Source of the DNA: Tautonia plasticadhaerens
GTDB lineage: Bacteria > Planctomycetota > Planctomycetia > Isosphaerales > Isosphaeraceae
Reading direction: 5' to 3'
Length of the DNA: 64,000 nucleotides
Assembly: GCF_007752535.1 (NCBI RefSeq)
Contig: NZ_CP036426.1
Location: 5,084,001 to 5,148,000 of the forward strand
Shown here: in pieces, positions 9,277-18,213 of the stretch
How positions within the stretch are numbered: the first letter of the stretch is position 1
How the letters are laid out: every line of letters starts with the position of its first letter
Made by a program: the position numbers and the translations under genes
Notes under the pieces: model-generated
What the model saw: only the letters and a program-made list of their open reading frames with translations
Told to the model about the DNA's origin: nothing
The model's database searches: none

Positions 9277-9404
9277 CCTCCCCATTGCCGGAATCCGTTG
9301 GCGTACTCGGCTCCCCGGGTCGGTTGACCGGCTCGTCCGGCGTGTGCTACGTTCCTGCTGATTGTAGTGACCCGAGCCGAGCAACCGAGCCGAGGAGCCG
9401 GGCG

Positions 9405-10007
9405 ATGAACGACCCGGAAGTCGGTCCCCGAGAGCGTCGGGCGGTCCGCGCCCTGTTCGGCGTCGTCGTCCTTGGCCTGATCGCCCAGGGGGCGGTCTAC
9501 TTCGCGCTGGGGGAGGAGCCCTACCCCGGCATCTTCATGCCGAGCTTCCACGGGACCGGGGGTTACACCGACGCCGGGGTCAAGTCGTCGACCTACGACG
9601 TCGACCTGATCGCCGACGGCGAGGTGGTCCGGACCGTGCCGTTCGAGGAGCTGATGCGGCCGATCCACGCCCCGGTGCCGGGGATGTTCGCCGGGCCGTT
9701 CTTCTCGCCGCTGCCCGAGGGTCGGACGCTGCCCCAGCCGGAGTCCGAGCTGATCGGCGGGCTGCGCTACCGGCTGCTGCCGGGGCTCCGGGTCGGCATC
9801 CGCCGGCGCTGGACGGCCGGGAATCTCGAGTCGTTGCGGCGCTGGCTTACCGGCCGGGCCGAGGAGCTGGCGCCGCGCCGGGCCGTCGATTGGGTGGAGA
9901 TCCGCCGCAGCGAGTTGACGATCCGCCTGGTCGACGGCGAGATCCGCCGGGACTCCGAGCCGGGCGGGGTCCGGGCCTTCGACCTGCGGCCGGGAGACGC
10001 CCGATGA
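9405..10007 (+). CDS. Uncharacterised membrane-anchored protein
   Basis: 200 residues from the ATG at 9405, which follows GAGGAG by about eight bases. One N-terminal hydrophobic segment (about residues 15-36, ALFGVVVLGLIAQGAVYFAL) is followed by a soluble region presumably outside the membrane. No domain is recognised. The stop overlaps the start of the HTTM gene (ATGA at 10004-10007), so the two are co-translated and probably work as a pair. Confidence 0.75.
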   Translation: MNDPEVGPRERRAVRALFGVVVLGLIAQGAVYFALGEEPYPGIFMPSFHGTGGYTDAGVKSSTYDVDLIADGEVVRTVPFEELMRPIHAPVPGMFAGPFFSPLPEGRTLPQPESELIGGLRYRLLPGLRVGIRRRWTAGNLESLRRWLTGRAEELAPRRAVDWVEIRRSELTIRLVDGEIRRDSEPGGVRAFDLRPGDAR

Positions 10008-11068
10008 GCAGTCGGATCGACCGATGGATCTTCGGCGAGTACCCGGCCCGCGTGGCCGACCTGGCCTTCGTCCGGGTGCTGTATGCCGGCTACATGCTGC
10101 TGGTCGCCTTCCCCCGGGCCATGTGGGTGACCCGGGCGCCGGAGGCGTTCTACTCACCGCCCCCCGGGCCGATCGCCCTGCTGTCGACTTGGCCGCCGGC
10201 CTGGGTCATCGTCGGGCTTAACGGCCTGATGCTGGCGAGCCTGGTGGCCCTGCTCGTCGGCTATCGGACGCCGATCGCCTCGGCGGCCTCGGGCCTCTGT
10301 TTCATCGCGCTGAGCTGCTGGAATTTCGCCTCGGTGAAGATCGACCACGACATCCTGCTCGGCGTCACCCCGCTGGCCCTGGCCGCCTCGGGCTGGGGGA
10401 ACTGGTGGTCGATCGACGCCAGGAGGCTGGACCCCCGGCCGTCGCCGGTCGACCCGGCCCGCCCCTGGTGCCTGGCCCTGCTGGCGATGCTCATCGGCGT
10501 GGCGATGGCCACCGCCGGCTGGGCGAAGCTCTCGACCGGCTGGCTCGACCCGTCCTCGCATGCGACCTTCTCCTTCCTGACCCAGTACTATGTGAAGGGG
10601 CAGCTCGGCCCGCTGGGAGAGGAGGCGCTGAGGGTCGACGGGGCCTGGCTCCGGGAGTCGGCTGACTGGGCGGCGGTCCTGCTGGAGCTGGCCTTCCTGC
10701 CGGCCCTCCTCTGGAGGCCCGCCTTCCGCCTGGCCCTGGCGGTGGCGGCGGCCTTCCACCTGGGCAACGTGCTGCTCTTCAACATCCCCTTCGCCGACAA
10801 CGTGATCGCCTACGCCGCCTTCGTCTCCTGGTCCGAGGTGCTGCCGGCCCTGGCCCGGGACCGGCAGCCTTCCCGGGCTTCGCTTGCGGCCCTCGGCCTG
10901 GCGGGCCTCACGTGCGGCCTCGTCTCCTTGTCGAGCGGGCCGATCGTGCCGAGGCTCCCGGTCAAGCAGGTGGTCGTCGTCCTCGGCGCCGCGATCGCCC
11001 TGGGGTATGTTGCCCGCCCCTGCTGGCGACGAGTCTCCCCTACACCCTCCAGCCCCCTGGCCCCCTGA
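10004..11068 (+). CDS. HTTM-domain membrane protein (vitamin-K-dependent-carboxylase-like)
   Basis: 354 residues with roughly seven to nine hydrophobic helices. The order ADLAFVRVLYAGYMLLVAFP, then FIALSCWNFASVKIDHDILLG, then GWAKLSTGWLDP matches the HTTM domain family, whose best-known member is vertebrate gamma-glutamyl carboxylase. Bacterial HTTM proteins mostly have no assigned reaction. Translation is coupled to the upstream membrane protein by an ATGA overlap. A longer in-frame extension upstream is rejected because it is out-of-frame shadow of the preceding gene. A role in modifying an exported or membrane-bound product is inference only. Confidence 0.85.
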   Translation: MSSRIDRWIFGEYPARVADLAFVRVLYAGYMLLVAFPRAMWVTRAPEAFYSPPPGPIALLSTWPPAWVIVGLNGLMLASLVALLVGYRTPIASAASGLCFIALSCWNFASVKIDHDILLGVTPLALAASGWGNWWSIDARRLDPRPSPVDPARPWCLALLAMLIGVAMATAGWAKLSTGWLDPSSHATFSFLTQYYVKGQLGPLGEEALRVDGAWLRESADWAAVLLELAFLPALLWRPAFRLALAVAAAFHLGNVLLFNIPFADNVIAYAAFVSWSEVLPALARDRQPSRASLAALGLAGLTCGLVSLSSGPIVPRLPVKQVVVVLGAAIALGYVARPCWRRVSPTPSSPLAP

Positions 11069-11307
11069 ACCGATCCGGCCCGCTCCCCCGCCCCCTCGCT
11101 CTTGCCACCGAGGCAGCGGCCCATCCCGTATGTGCAAATCGGGGGCGGCGACGCTACACTATCTCTGGCCATCGGCTGCGATCCGACGGCTCGAAGCGAC
11201 GGCCGGGACGCCCTCGTCGAGGCCGGGCCCCCGATCGAGATCGGTCCGGAGGGCGAGGGCCCCCGGCCTGGATCGGCCCCACCGTCGAGTCGCCCCAGGA
11301 GATCCGC

Positions 11308-12000
11308 ATGACCCGTATCGCCATGATCCCGGCCCGCATGGGCAGCCAGCGACTCAAGCAGAAGAACCTGCGCGAGCTGGCCGGGGTGCCCCTGATCTCC
11401 CGGGCCATCCGCAAGTGCAAGGAGGCCGGCGTCTTCGACGAGATCTGGGTCAACTCCGAGCACCCCGACTTCGGCCCGATCGCCGAGTCCGAGGGGGTCG
11501 CCTTCCACCGCCGACCTCAGGACCTGGGCTCCCACGCGGCGACCAGCGAGCAGTACATCGACGAGTTCCTCCGGACCCATCCCTGCGACCAGCTGTTCCA
11601 GGTCCACAGCATCGCGCCGCTGCTGACGGCCGCCGAGGTCGCCGCCTTCGTGCGGTACATGGTCGATTCCGAGTACGACGTGGTACTCAGCTACATCCCC
11701 GAGCAGATCGAGTGCGCCCTGGACGGCCGCCCGGTGAATTTCACCTACGACGAGAAGACCAACTCGCAGGACCTCCGGCCGATCCAGCGGATTACCTGGA
11801 GCGTCACCGGCTGGCGACGATCGACGTACCTTGCTGCAGTCGACGCGGCCCGCTGCGCCACCTACGCCGGCAAGGTGGGGTATTATCCCGTCGATCACGT
11901 CTCCGGCCACGTAATCAAGACCGAGGACGACCTGAGGCTGGCCGAGGCCCTGCTGCCGCTCGTCGAAGGGGCCGATGCCCGATCCGGGGGCCTCACATGA
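11308..12000 (+). CDS. CMP-sugar synthetase (acylneuraminate/KDO cytidylyltransferase family)
   Basis: 230 residues from the ATG at 11308. The N-terminal nucleotide loop IPARMGSQRLKQKN is the canonical A-R-x-G-S-x-R-x-x-x-K-N motif of NeuA/KdsB enzymes, followed by ELAGVPLISRAI. These enzymes couple CTP to a nonulosonic acid or KDO to give the CMP donor. Typical KdsB proteins are about 245 and NeuA cores about 225 residues, so length does not settle the substrate. The following dehydrogenase and MptE-like genes suggest a nonulosonate-type or other acidic-sugar branch, which is inference. A 240-base gap precedes the gene. Confidence 0.88.
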   Translation: MTRIAMIPARMGSQRLKQKNLRELAGVPLISRAIRKCKEAGVFDEIWVNSEHPDFGPIAESEGVAFHRRPQDLGSHAATSEQYIDEFLRTHPCDQLFQVHSIAPLLTAAEVAAFVRYMVDSEYDVVLSYIPEQIECALDGRPVNFTYDEKTNSQDLRPIQRITWSVTGWRRSTYLAAVDAARCATYAGKVGYYPVDHVSGHVIKTEDDLRLAEALLPLVEGADARSGGLT

Positions 12001-12061
12001 AGGCGACGGGACCTCGCCGAGAGGATAAGACTGTGGGCGGCACCCAAGGAAATCCAGAGTG

Positions 12062-13111
12062 ATGGGAACCTATTCGAAGATACTCAAGTGGCCGTTCCGT
12101 GCGCTCGGCCTTCGCCGCCACCCCGCGCCGGTCGGCGCCGAGGAGCACTATGTCGAGATCGCCGAGGGTGAGTTCGCCGAGCCCGATCCCGGTTCCATGC
12201 ATGCTCCGGAGCCGCCGGCACTGCAGCCTATCCTGATCCCCGGGCTTTCCGCCCGGACCGGCTCGACCGTCGTCATGCAGCTCCTCGGCACCTCGCCCCA
12301 GATCGCCTTCGAGCGGCGATATCCCTTCGAGACCCGTCACCTGGGCTACCTGTGCCACTGGGCCCGGGCCCTGAAGTGGGTCCAGCATCCCACGAATTCG
12401 TGGAACTCATCGATCATCGGCCGTGATTTGAATCTCAAATGGATCCGCCCCTTCCCGGGCACCGACTCTCAACTGCTGCGGACGGAAGGCTCTTCTGAGC
12501 CGCTCTGGGCCCGAGTCCTCCGGGCCTCGTGGAAGGAATACTCTCAGCTTGTTACCGAGAACATGCGGAGGCTGACCGATTCGGATCTCCCGGTCCTTTA
12601 CTACGCCGAGAAATTGGAGAGCCCCACGGCGTTCGTGACGGCCCGACGGCTGTTTGGGGCTCGTGCGCTCCACACCCTTCGCGACCCTCGGGACGTCGTT
12701 GTCTCCATGATCGCCTTCAATCGCAAGAGGGGGGTGAACGATATGGGGCCGGTCGAGGGGGAATCGGTCGCCGCCTATGTCGTCCGACGGTCTCCCGACT
12801 GGAAGAAGCGACTCCAAACGATCATTGAGGTCCTCAACGCTCCCCCCAATCCGTTCGATTACGTGATCCGCTACGAGAACCTGATGGCCGACCCGGCGAC
12901 CGAGGCCCAGAGGCTCGGCGACTGGCTGGGGGTGGAGCTCGATCCCTCCGAAATCAGCTCGTCCAATCAGATCAAGAAAATTCACATGACAAGTCAAAGT
13001 TCGAGCGATTCGGTTGAGAGGTGGCGTTCCGAACTCGATCCCGATGCCAGGCAGGCGTTCGTGGACTGCCTCGCCGGCGAGCTCGAAGTCCTGGGCTACC
13101 GCGTCCGATGA
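12062..13111 (+). CDS. Sulfotransferase
   Basis: 349 residues from ATG 12062 (a GTG immediately before is also in frame). The PAPS-binding loop is at about residue 61 (LSARTGSTVVMQLLGTSPQI) and the 3'-phosphate motif at about 205 (LRDPRDVVVSMIAFNRKRG). The C-terminal third ends with RWRSELDPDARQAFVDCLAG and LGYRV, the usual sulfotransferase tail. It transfers sulfate from PAPS to a hydroxyl, here most plausibly on the exported glycan. Unlike the frameshifted relative at 3.2-4.1 kb this copy is intact. Confidence 0.88.
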   Translation: MGTYSKILKWPFRALGLRRHPAPVGAEEHYVEIAEGEFAEPDPGSMHAPEPPALQPILIPGLSARTGSTVVMQLLGTSPQIAFERRYPFETRHLGYLCHWARALKWVQHPTNSWNSSIIGRDLNLKWIRPFPGTDSQLLRTEGSSEPLWARVLRASWKEYSQLVTENMRRLTDSDLPVLYYAEKLESPTAFVTARRLFGARALHTLRDPRDVVVSMIAFNRKRGVNDMGPVEGESVAAYVVRRSPDWKKRLQTIIEVLNAPPNPFDYVIRYENLMADPATEAQRLGDWLGVELDPSEISSSNQIKKIHMTSQSSSDSVERWRSELDPDARQAFVDCLAGELEVLGYRVR

Positions 13112-13247
13112 CGGTCACATCCCGCCGGGGGATCGTGGTCGGCTCTATCCGGCCCGCTTCCGATCCCGCCCGGTAGCCCCCGGCCCTCCCTTCAGGCTCT
13201 CGGGGGGGCCCCCTACGTCTCGTCCCATCCCCATGCCGCAGTGAATC

Positions 13248-14249
13248 GTGTCGTTACCAATCGAGAACCTCGCCCCCATGCGTGATCCCGGCCCGCCCCC
13301 GAAGAGCCATCGCGTCCTCGTCACGAACCTGATCATGCAGCGCGACGCCCACCTGTTCGCCGGGGAGCTGGAGGAGGCCGGGGTCGAGCTGGAGATGTAC
13401 CCGGTCCGGCAGTTCCTCACCGAGGAGGAATTGCTGCCGATCCTGGGCGGGTTCGATGGGATGATTGCCGGCGACGACCGGCTGACGGCCCGCGTGCTCG
13501 AGGTGTCGCAGCCCCGGCTCCGGGTCATCAGCAAGTGGGGCGTCGGGCTCGACTCGATCGACCTGGAGGCGGCCCGACGCCTGGGGATCCGGGTCTTCAA
13601 CTCGCCGGGGGCCTTCGGGGTCGCGGTGGCCGAGGTCGCCCTGGCCTACATGCTCATGCTTTCCCGGCACGTCGGGCAGGTCGACCGGGCCATCCGGCGC
13701 GGCGAGTGGCCCAAGCCGGAGGGCGAGGGGCTGGCCGGGAAGACCCTGGGCCTGGTCGGCTTCGGCTCCATCGGCCAGGCCATCGCCCGCCGGGCCCTGG
13801 CCTTCGACATGACCGTCCTGGCCTCCGACGTGAAGGCCGCCGACCTGTCCCCCCTCGCGCCCGCCGGGGTCACGTTCGCCGGCCTGGACCGCGTCGTCGA
13901 GCAGGCCGATTCCCACTGCCTGGCCTGCAACCTGACCCCCGAGAACCATCACCTGATCGACGCGGCGACGCTCGCGCGGATGAAGCCGTCGTCGTACCTG
14001 ATCAACGTGGCCCGGGGCCCGCTCGTCGACGAGGCGGCCCTGGTCGAGGCGCTACTCGCCGGCCGGCTCGCCGGCGCGGCGCTGGACGTCTTCGAAACCG
14101 AGCCACTGCCGGTCGACAGCCCGCTCGCCCGGCTCGAGAACGTCGTGCTTGGCAGCCACAACGCGAACAACCTCAAGTCGGCCAACGACCACGTCAACCG
14201 GAACTCCATCGCGAACCTGCTGCAGGGGCTGGCCTCCGCCGGCCCCTGA
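13248..14249 (+). CDS. D-isomer-specific 2-hydroxyacid dehydrogenase
   Basis: 333 residues from the GTG at 13248; ATG 13278 is an equally possible start and would remove ten residues. The NAD-binding Rossmann loop is GLVGFGSIGQAIARRA (about residue 167). The catalytic triad is visible as Arg in NVARGP (about 252), Glu in DVFETEP (about 283) and His in SHNANN (about 303). The family oxidises or reduces 2-hydroxy acids; phosphoglycerate-dehydrogenase-like members in polysaccharide clusters often supply unusual acidic sugars or their precursors. It lies between the sulfotransferase and the MptE-like gene, so a glycan role is likely but the substrate is unknown. Confidence 0.85.
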   Translation: MSLPIENLAPMRDPGPPPKSHRVLVTNLIMQRDAHLFAGELEEAGVELEMYPVRQFLTEEELLPILGGFDGMIAGDDRLTARVLEVSQPRLRVISKWGVGLDSIDLEAARRLGIRVFNSPGAFGVAVAEVALAYMLMLSRHVGQVDRAIRRGEWPKPEGEGLAGKTLGLVGFGSIGQAIARRALAFDMTVLASDVKAADLSPLAPAGVTFAGLDRVVEQADSHCLACNLTPENHHLIDAATLARMKPSSYLINVARGPLVDEAALVEALLAGRLAGAALDVFETEPLPVDSPLARLENVVLGSHNANNLKSANDHVNRNSIANLLQGLASAGP

Positions 14250-14321
14250 TCGGGCGTGACCACCCCGCCGGGCCATCCCTCGAAACCGAACCGAATCGAA
14301 TCGAGCCGAGATCGACGCTGC

Positions 14322-15140
14322 ATGAACACCTTGACCAGTCCCTCGAGTCGACGGCTACGCGAGCTCCCGGGCGTCCGCCTCCTGAAGCGTCCTTATCGGT
14401 GGCTGAAGACCTACTCCTCGCCCGAGGGGGCCAACACCCGCAAGCTCATGGCGCTCCGGAACCGCCACCAGGGCCGCCGGGGCGTCATCCTCGGCAACGG
14501 GCCGAGCCTCCGGGTCGAGGATCTCGACCGCCTCGCTGGCGAGGTCACCTTCGCCTCGAACAAGATCTTCCTGGCCTTCCCCGAGACCTCGTGGCGGCCG
14601 ACGTACTACTCGGTCAGCGACATCCTCGTCGCCCAGAATAACCGCGAGGAGATCAACGACCTTCGCCTGACCAAGATCTTCGGGAGCTCGGTCCGGGGCG
14701 TCTTCCCAGATCGCGATGACATCCTCTGGCTCCGGGAGCGGAACGCGCCCGAGCAGCGGTTCTCCGAGGACTGCGCCGAGTGCGTCTACGGCGGCTTCTC
14801 GGTGGTCTACTACCAGCTCCAGCTCGCCTTCCACCTGGGCATCCGGGAAGTCTACCTGATCGGCATGGACTTCAACTTCTCGGTCCCCGCCGGCACCGGC
14901 CAGATGAGCGTCCACGGCGAGGTGCTCAAGTCGGAGGGCGAGGTCAACCACTTCCACCGCGACTATCGCAAGCCGGGTGAGACCTGGACGATGCCCAGGC
15001 TCGACAAGCAGCGGGAGGCGTTCTCCTGCGCAAGGGAGGCCTTCGAGCGACACGGCGGCGAGGTCTCCAATGCCTCGCGGTCCACCAAGCTCGAGGTCTT
15101 CCCGAAGGTGTCTTTCGACGCCCAATTCCCCGGGCCATGA
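14322..15140 (+). CDS. MptE-like / DUF115 family protein
   Basis: 272 residues from the ATG at 14322; an upstream in-frame ATG at 14256 would add 22 doubtful residues. The diagnostic loop GVILGNGPSLRVEDLDRL is followed by TFASNKIFLAFPETSWRPTY and later EVYLIGMDFNFSV, the order seen in the MptE-like family. Members include archaeal 6-hydroxymethylpterin diphosphokinase and, in bacteria, Maf-type proteins that handle activated nonulosonic acids and many genes of capsule clusters. With the CMP-sugar synthetase three genes upstream, transfer of a CMP-activated sugar is a reasonable hypothesis. The stop overlaps the next gene (ATGA at 15137). Confidence 0.8.
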   Translation: MNTLTSPSSRRLRELPGVRLLKRPYRWLKTYSSPEGANTRKLMALRNRHQGRRGVILGNGPSLRVEDLDRLAGEVTFASNKIFLAFPETSWRPTYYSVSDILVAQNNREEINDLRLTKIFGSSVRGVFPDRDDILWLRERNAPEQRFSEDCAECVYGGFSVVYYQLQLAFHLGIREVYLIGMDFNFSVPAGTGQMSVHGEVLKSEGEVNHFHRDYRKPGETWTMPRLDKQREAFSCAREAFERHGGEVSNASRSTKLEVFPKVSFDAQFPGP

Positions 15141-16252
15141 GGCCATCGTTGGTGGATAGGACATCGCTGCCGATGAATTCCTGCAAGGTGAGTGTCGTCG
15201 TCCCGATGTATAACGCCCAGCGTTACATCGGGACGTGCATCGAGTCCGTGCTCGCGCAGGACTTCTCGGCCTTCGAGTTGCTCGTGGTCGACGACGGATC
15301 GAGCGACCTCTCCGCCGAGGTCGTCGATCGCCATGCGCGACATGACGGACGGATCCGGCTGCTCCGGCATCCTGGAGGCGTCAACCTCGGTGTCAGCCGG
15401 TCCAGGAAGCTGGGGATCGCGGAGGCATCGGGAGAGTTTGTCGCCTTTCTCGACGCCGATGACGCGTTCGAGCCGACGAAGCTTGGGCGCCAGATCGCCT
15501 TGATGGAATCCCACCCCGACTGCGTGCTGTGTCACACCGGGATCCGCACCGTCGTCGACCTCCCGACAGACCAGGAGCTCGCGTCGCAGCTCGAGACCTA
15601 CTCGAAGCAAGTGGTCGCCTTCGTCAATGGGCTCTCAAGCGAGGTGACCGAGTATCGCTTCCTCGATCGTCCCCATGCCCTGCGGAGCAATCCCGTCTGC
15701 AACTCGAGCACGCTGGTCCACGCCCCGGCGCTTCGCGCCACCGCGGCGGCGACGAGGCAACTCTTCCAGTTCGAGGACTTCTCCCAGTGGGCCCTCCTGT
15801 CGGGCCGCGGCCCGTTCCTCTTCCTCCCCGACCCGCTGACCCGGTATCGGGTCCACGGGGCATCGTCGACCTCAAGCCTGCTCGCCGATCCACTCAAGAA
15901 GATTTATTCGCTGATCGAATGCCTGCTCGTCATCCTGGTCCACGCCGAGGACCCCCACCTGAGGGGCCTCGCCGAATCGGAGCTGCGCGACTCGCTCTCC
16001 CGGGCCATGGACCTCTACGCAGAGCGTCGACCCGAGGGGATCCCCGATGGGCGCGACGCGGCGTCCCATCCCCTGGGGGAGACCCCCTCGGACCTATGGG
16101 AGCATCGCGCGAGACACCTGCAGGCACGGTTGTCGGGGTTGGAGGCCGAGATGCATTCCATCTCTTCCCAACTCGAGGCAATAAGAGGATCCAAATATTA
16201 CAAAGCAATTTCAATTGTAAAAAAAGCGATGCGATCGGTGGGGATCCGCTGA
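15137..16252 (+). CDS. GT2-family glycosyltransferase with C-terminal coiled coil
   Basis: 371 residues if the overlapping ATG at 15137 is used; ATG 15173 gives a cleaner N-terminus (MNSCKVSVVVPMYNAQRYIG). GT-A features are VVDDGSSDLS near residue 50 and the DxD-like metal site FLDADDAFEP near 105. The last 50 residues (EHRARHLQARLSGLEAEMHS onward) look coiled-coil and are followed by a basic amphipathic end, which may tether the enzyme to the membrane or to partners. The 3' end is AT-rich. It is coupled to the MptE-like gene. Confidence 0.88.
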   Translation: MRPSLVDRTSLPMNSCKVSVVVPMYNAQRYIGTCIESVLAQDFSAFELLVVDDGSSDLSAEVVDRHARHDGRIRLLRHPGGVNLGVSRSRKLGIAEASGEFVAFLDADDAFEPTKLGRQIALMESHPDCVLCHTGIRTVVDLPTDQELASQLETYSKQVVAFVNGLSSEVTEYRFLDRPHALRSNPVCNSSTLVHAPALRATAAATRQLFQFEDFSQWALLSGRGPFLFLPDPLTRYRVHGASSTSSLLADPLKKIYSLIECLLVILVHAEDPHLRGLAESELRDSLSRAMDLYAERRPEGIPDGRDAASHPLGETPSDLWEHRARHLQARLSGLEAEMHSISSQLEAIRGSKYYKAISIVKKAMRSVGIR

Positions 16253-16548
16253 GTGCCGCACCGCGGCGCCGAGCCGGTTCCGTTCCCGGAGGTGAACGCG
16301 CCCGCCGCCTCGGCCTCCGGGCGCCGAGGTTCCCCGCCCATCGGGCGGCCCGCCGGGCCGATACGACGCAGTGACGGCGGCCGCCTTGTCCCGGGGGATC
16401 ACCGCGCTCAGCGCCGGGGGGCGCAAAGATTGCCCACGGATCGAGCGTCTCCATGGCCGTGTTGGGGTGGGTCCCAGGGGCGATGGCCATCGAATCTCGA
16501 GGGCGGTCTGACGTACGGCATAAGGTTCCAGGCGAGACGGGTGGTGTC

Positions 16549-17964
16549 ATGCCTCTTGAAGATGATCGGGAAACGATCCAGAGACCCCGAGATGATGCTC
16601 CATCCCGGCCGCGATCCGGCATGTCGCTGATCGGCCGTGAGGGCACGCGGGGGGGCGGCGGCATCAGGGTCCTCTTCATCGGGCACGAGGCCTCACGCAC
16701 CGGGGCCCCGATCCTGCTGCTCCACCTCTTGAGATGGCTCAGGGGAGGCGGCGACGTCCACTTCCGCGTCCTGCTCGGGAAGGGCGGCCCGATCGAGGGA
16801 GGCTATCGGGAACTGGCACCGACATGGGTCCTGGATCGGGGCCACTGGTCTCCGCACCGGTGGGTCGAACGGGTGCCGCTGCTTCGGGGCCTCGTGCGTC
16901 GGGCCCGTCGGAAGGTCGCCGAACCGTGGCGGATCCGGCGCCTGCAGCAGGCGATCCGCTCGTTCGACCCCGAGCTGATCTATGTCAACACGGCGGCGAC
17001 GTGGGCGACCCTCGCGGTCCTCGGGGAGCTCGATGCCCCGGTGATCCTCCACGTCCACGAACTGCAGGCCTGCATCCGGGATTATATCGGCCTCGCCGAC
17101 TTCGACCGGCTGAAGGCCAGGGCCGATCATTACATCGCCGTGGCCGAGGCGGTCAGGGCGAATCTCCGGGACAACCACGGCATCGCCCCGGATGACATCA
17201 GCTTGGTCCATGAGTTCATACCGGCCCAGGTCGAGCTCTCCGGCAGCCCCGGCGAGCGACGGGCTCGAATCTGCCGCGAGATCGGCCTGGATACCTCGGC
17301 CCAGTTCGTCGGGGCCACCGGTTCGCTCATCTGGAGGAAGGCCCCGGAACTGTTCCTCTTGGTCGCCCGCGAGGTTCATCGGCGCGATCCGAGTCGCCCG
17401 ATACACTTCCTGTGGCTCGGCGCCTCGCCCGACAGCTTGGAGGCGTTCCGCCTCCGCCACGACGCGGCCCAAGCGGGGATCGGCGACCGATTCCACCTTC
17501 TCGGCTCCCGCCCGAATCCGCTCGATTACATGGACCTGTTCGACGTCTTCGTGCTAACCTCCAGGGAAGATCCGTATCCCCTGGTAGTCCTCGAATCCGC
17601 CTCTCTGGGAAAGCCGATCCTCTGCTTCGCCGGGTCGGGCGGCGCCCCGGAGTTCGTGGAGGATGACTGCGGGTTCGTCGTTCCGTATCTGGACATCGGA
17701 GCGATGGCCGATCGCGTCGTCGACTTGCTCGATTCCGGCGACCTCCGCACCCGACTCGGCGAGGCCGGTCGGCGCAAGGCCATCGCCCGGCACAACCTCG
17801 ACGACGTCGGCCCTCGGGTCGTCGAGATCATCCGTCGCTTCCGGCGAACCGAGGAGAGCATGTCATTTGCCTGTCCAGGTCAGCGTCTTTCGGATCCGCG
17901 AACTGATGGGGCGGAGCCGTCGAGCCGGAGCCGCACGGCTCCGCAGGGCGGTCCGGGCCGGTGA
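16549..17964 (+). CDS. GT4-family glycosyltransferase
   Basis: 471 residues from ATG 16549; ATG 16621 would also keep the whole fold. The N-terminal domain begins RVLFIGHEASRTGAPILLLH, the SRTGAP loop being typical of a GT4 subgroup in capsule loci. The donor site is SREDPYPLVVLESASLGKPI near residue 339. The final 30 residues after RRTEESMS are low-complexity and may not be part of the domain. About 300 bases of apparently non-coding sequence precede it. Confidence 0.85.
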   Translation: MPLEDDRETIQRPRDDAPSRPRSGMSLIGREGTRGGGGIRVLFIGHEASRTGAPILLLHLLRWLRGGGDVHFRVLLGKGGPIEGGYRELAPTWVLDRGHWSPHRWVERVPLLRGLVRRARRKVAEPWRIRRLQQAIRSFDPELIYVNTAATWATLAVLGELDAPVILHVHELQACIRDYIGLADFDRLKARADHYIAVAEAVRANLRDNHGIAPDDISLVHEFIPAQVELSGSPGERRARICREIGLDTSAQFVGATGSLIWRKAPELFLLVAREVHRRDPSRPIHFLWLGASPDSLEAFRLRHDAAQAGIGDRFHLLGSRPNPLDYMDLFDVFVLTSREDPYPLVVLESASLGKPILCFAGSGGAPEFVEDDCGFVVPYLDIGAMADRVVDLLDSGDLRTRLGEAGRRKAIARHNLDDVGPRVVEIIRRFRRTEESMSFACPGQRLSDPRTDGAEPSSRSRTAPQGGPGR

Positions 17965-18209
17965 CGCTGCGCCGCTCAAGGGGTTGTCCCGAGCCGCTGA
18001 GATGGCCTGCAGACCCACGGCGGCCCTCGGCCGGGCCATCCGTCGGACACACGGCAGACCTGGGGCTGGCCCGAGAGGTCGGCCTCGCCGCCCGGAGGCA
18101 CGTCGCCACGTTTTGGAGCCTGGACACTGTCATCGACCGGCTGGAAGGCCACCTCCTGACCACGGCGCACGACCGGCAGCCTCGACCAGCACCCACCTCG
18201 AAGAGTTAG
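17961..18209 (+). pseudogene. Possible remnant of a glycosyltransferase C-terminus
   Basis: The frame from 17961 encodes 82 residues whose second half (LGLAREVGLAARRHVATFWS and then LDTVIDRLEGHLL) resembles the last helices of GT4 enzymes, where a motif like ARRHVAERFS-x-D-x-x-x-D-x-L-E-x-x-L closes the domain. The first half shows nothing recognisable. No catalytic part remains, so if real this is debris from a deleted glycosyltransferase gene between two intact ones. It could also be chance. Confidence 0.3.
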
Positions 18210-18213
18210 CGAC

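Noticed and set aside
16253-16548. Small open frames between two glycosyltransferase genes
   Set aside because: Only GC-driven frames; no motif or start signal.
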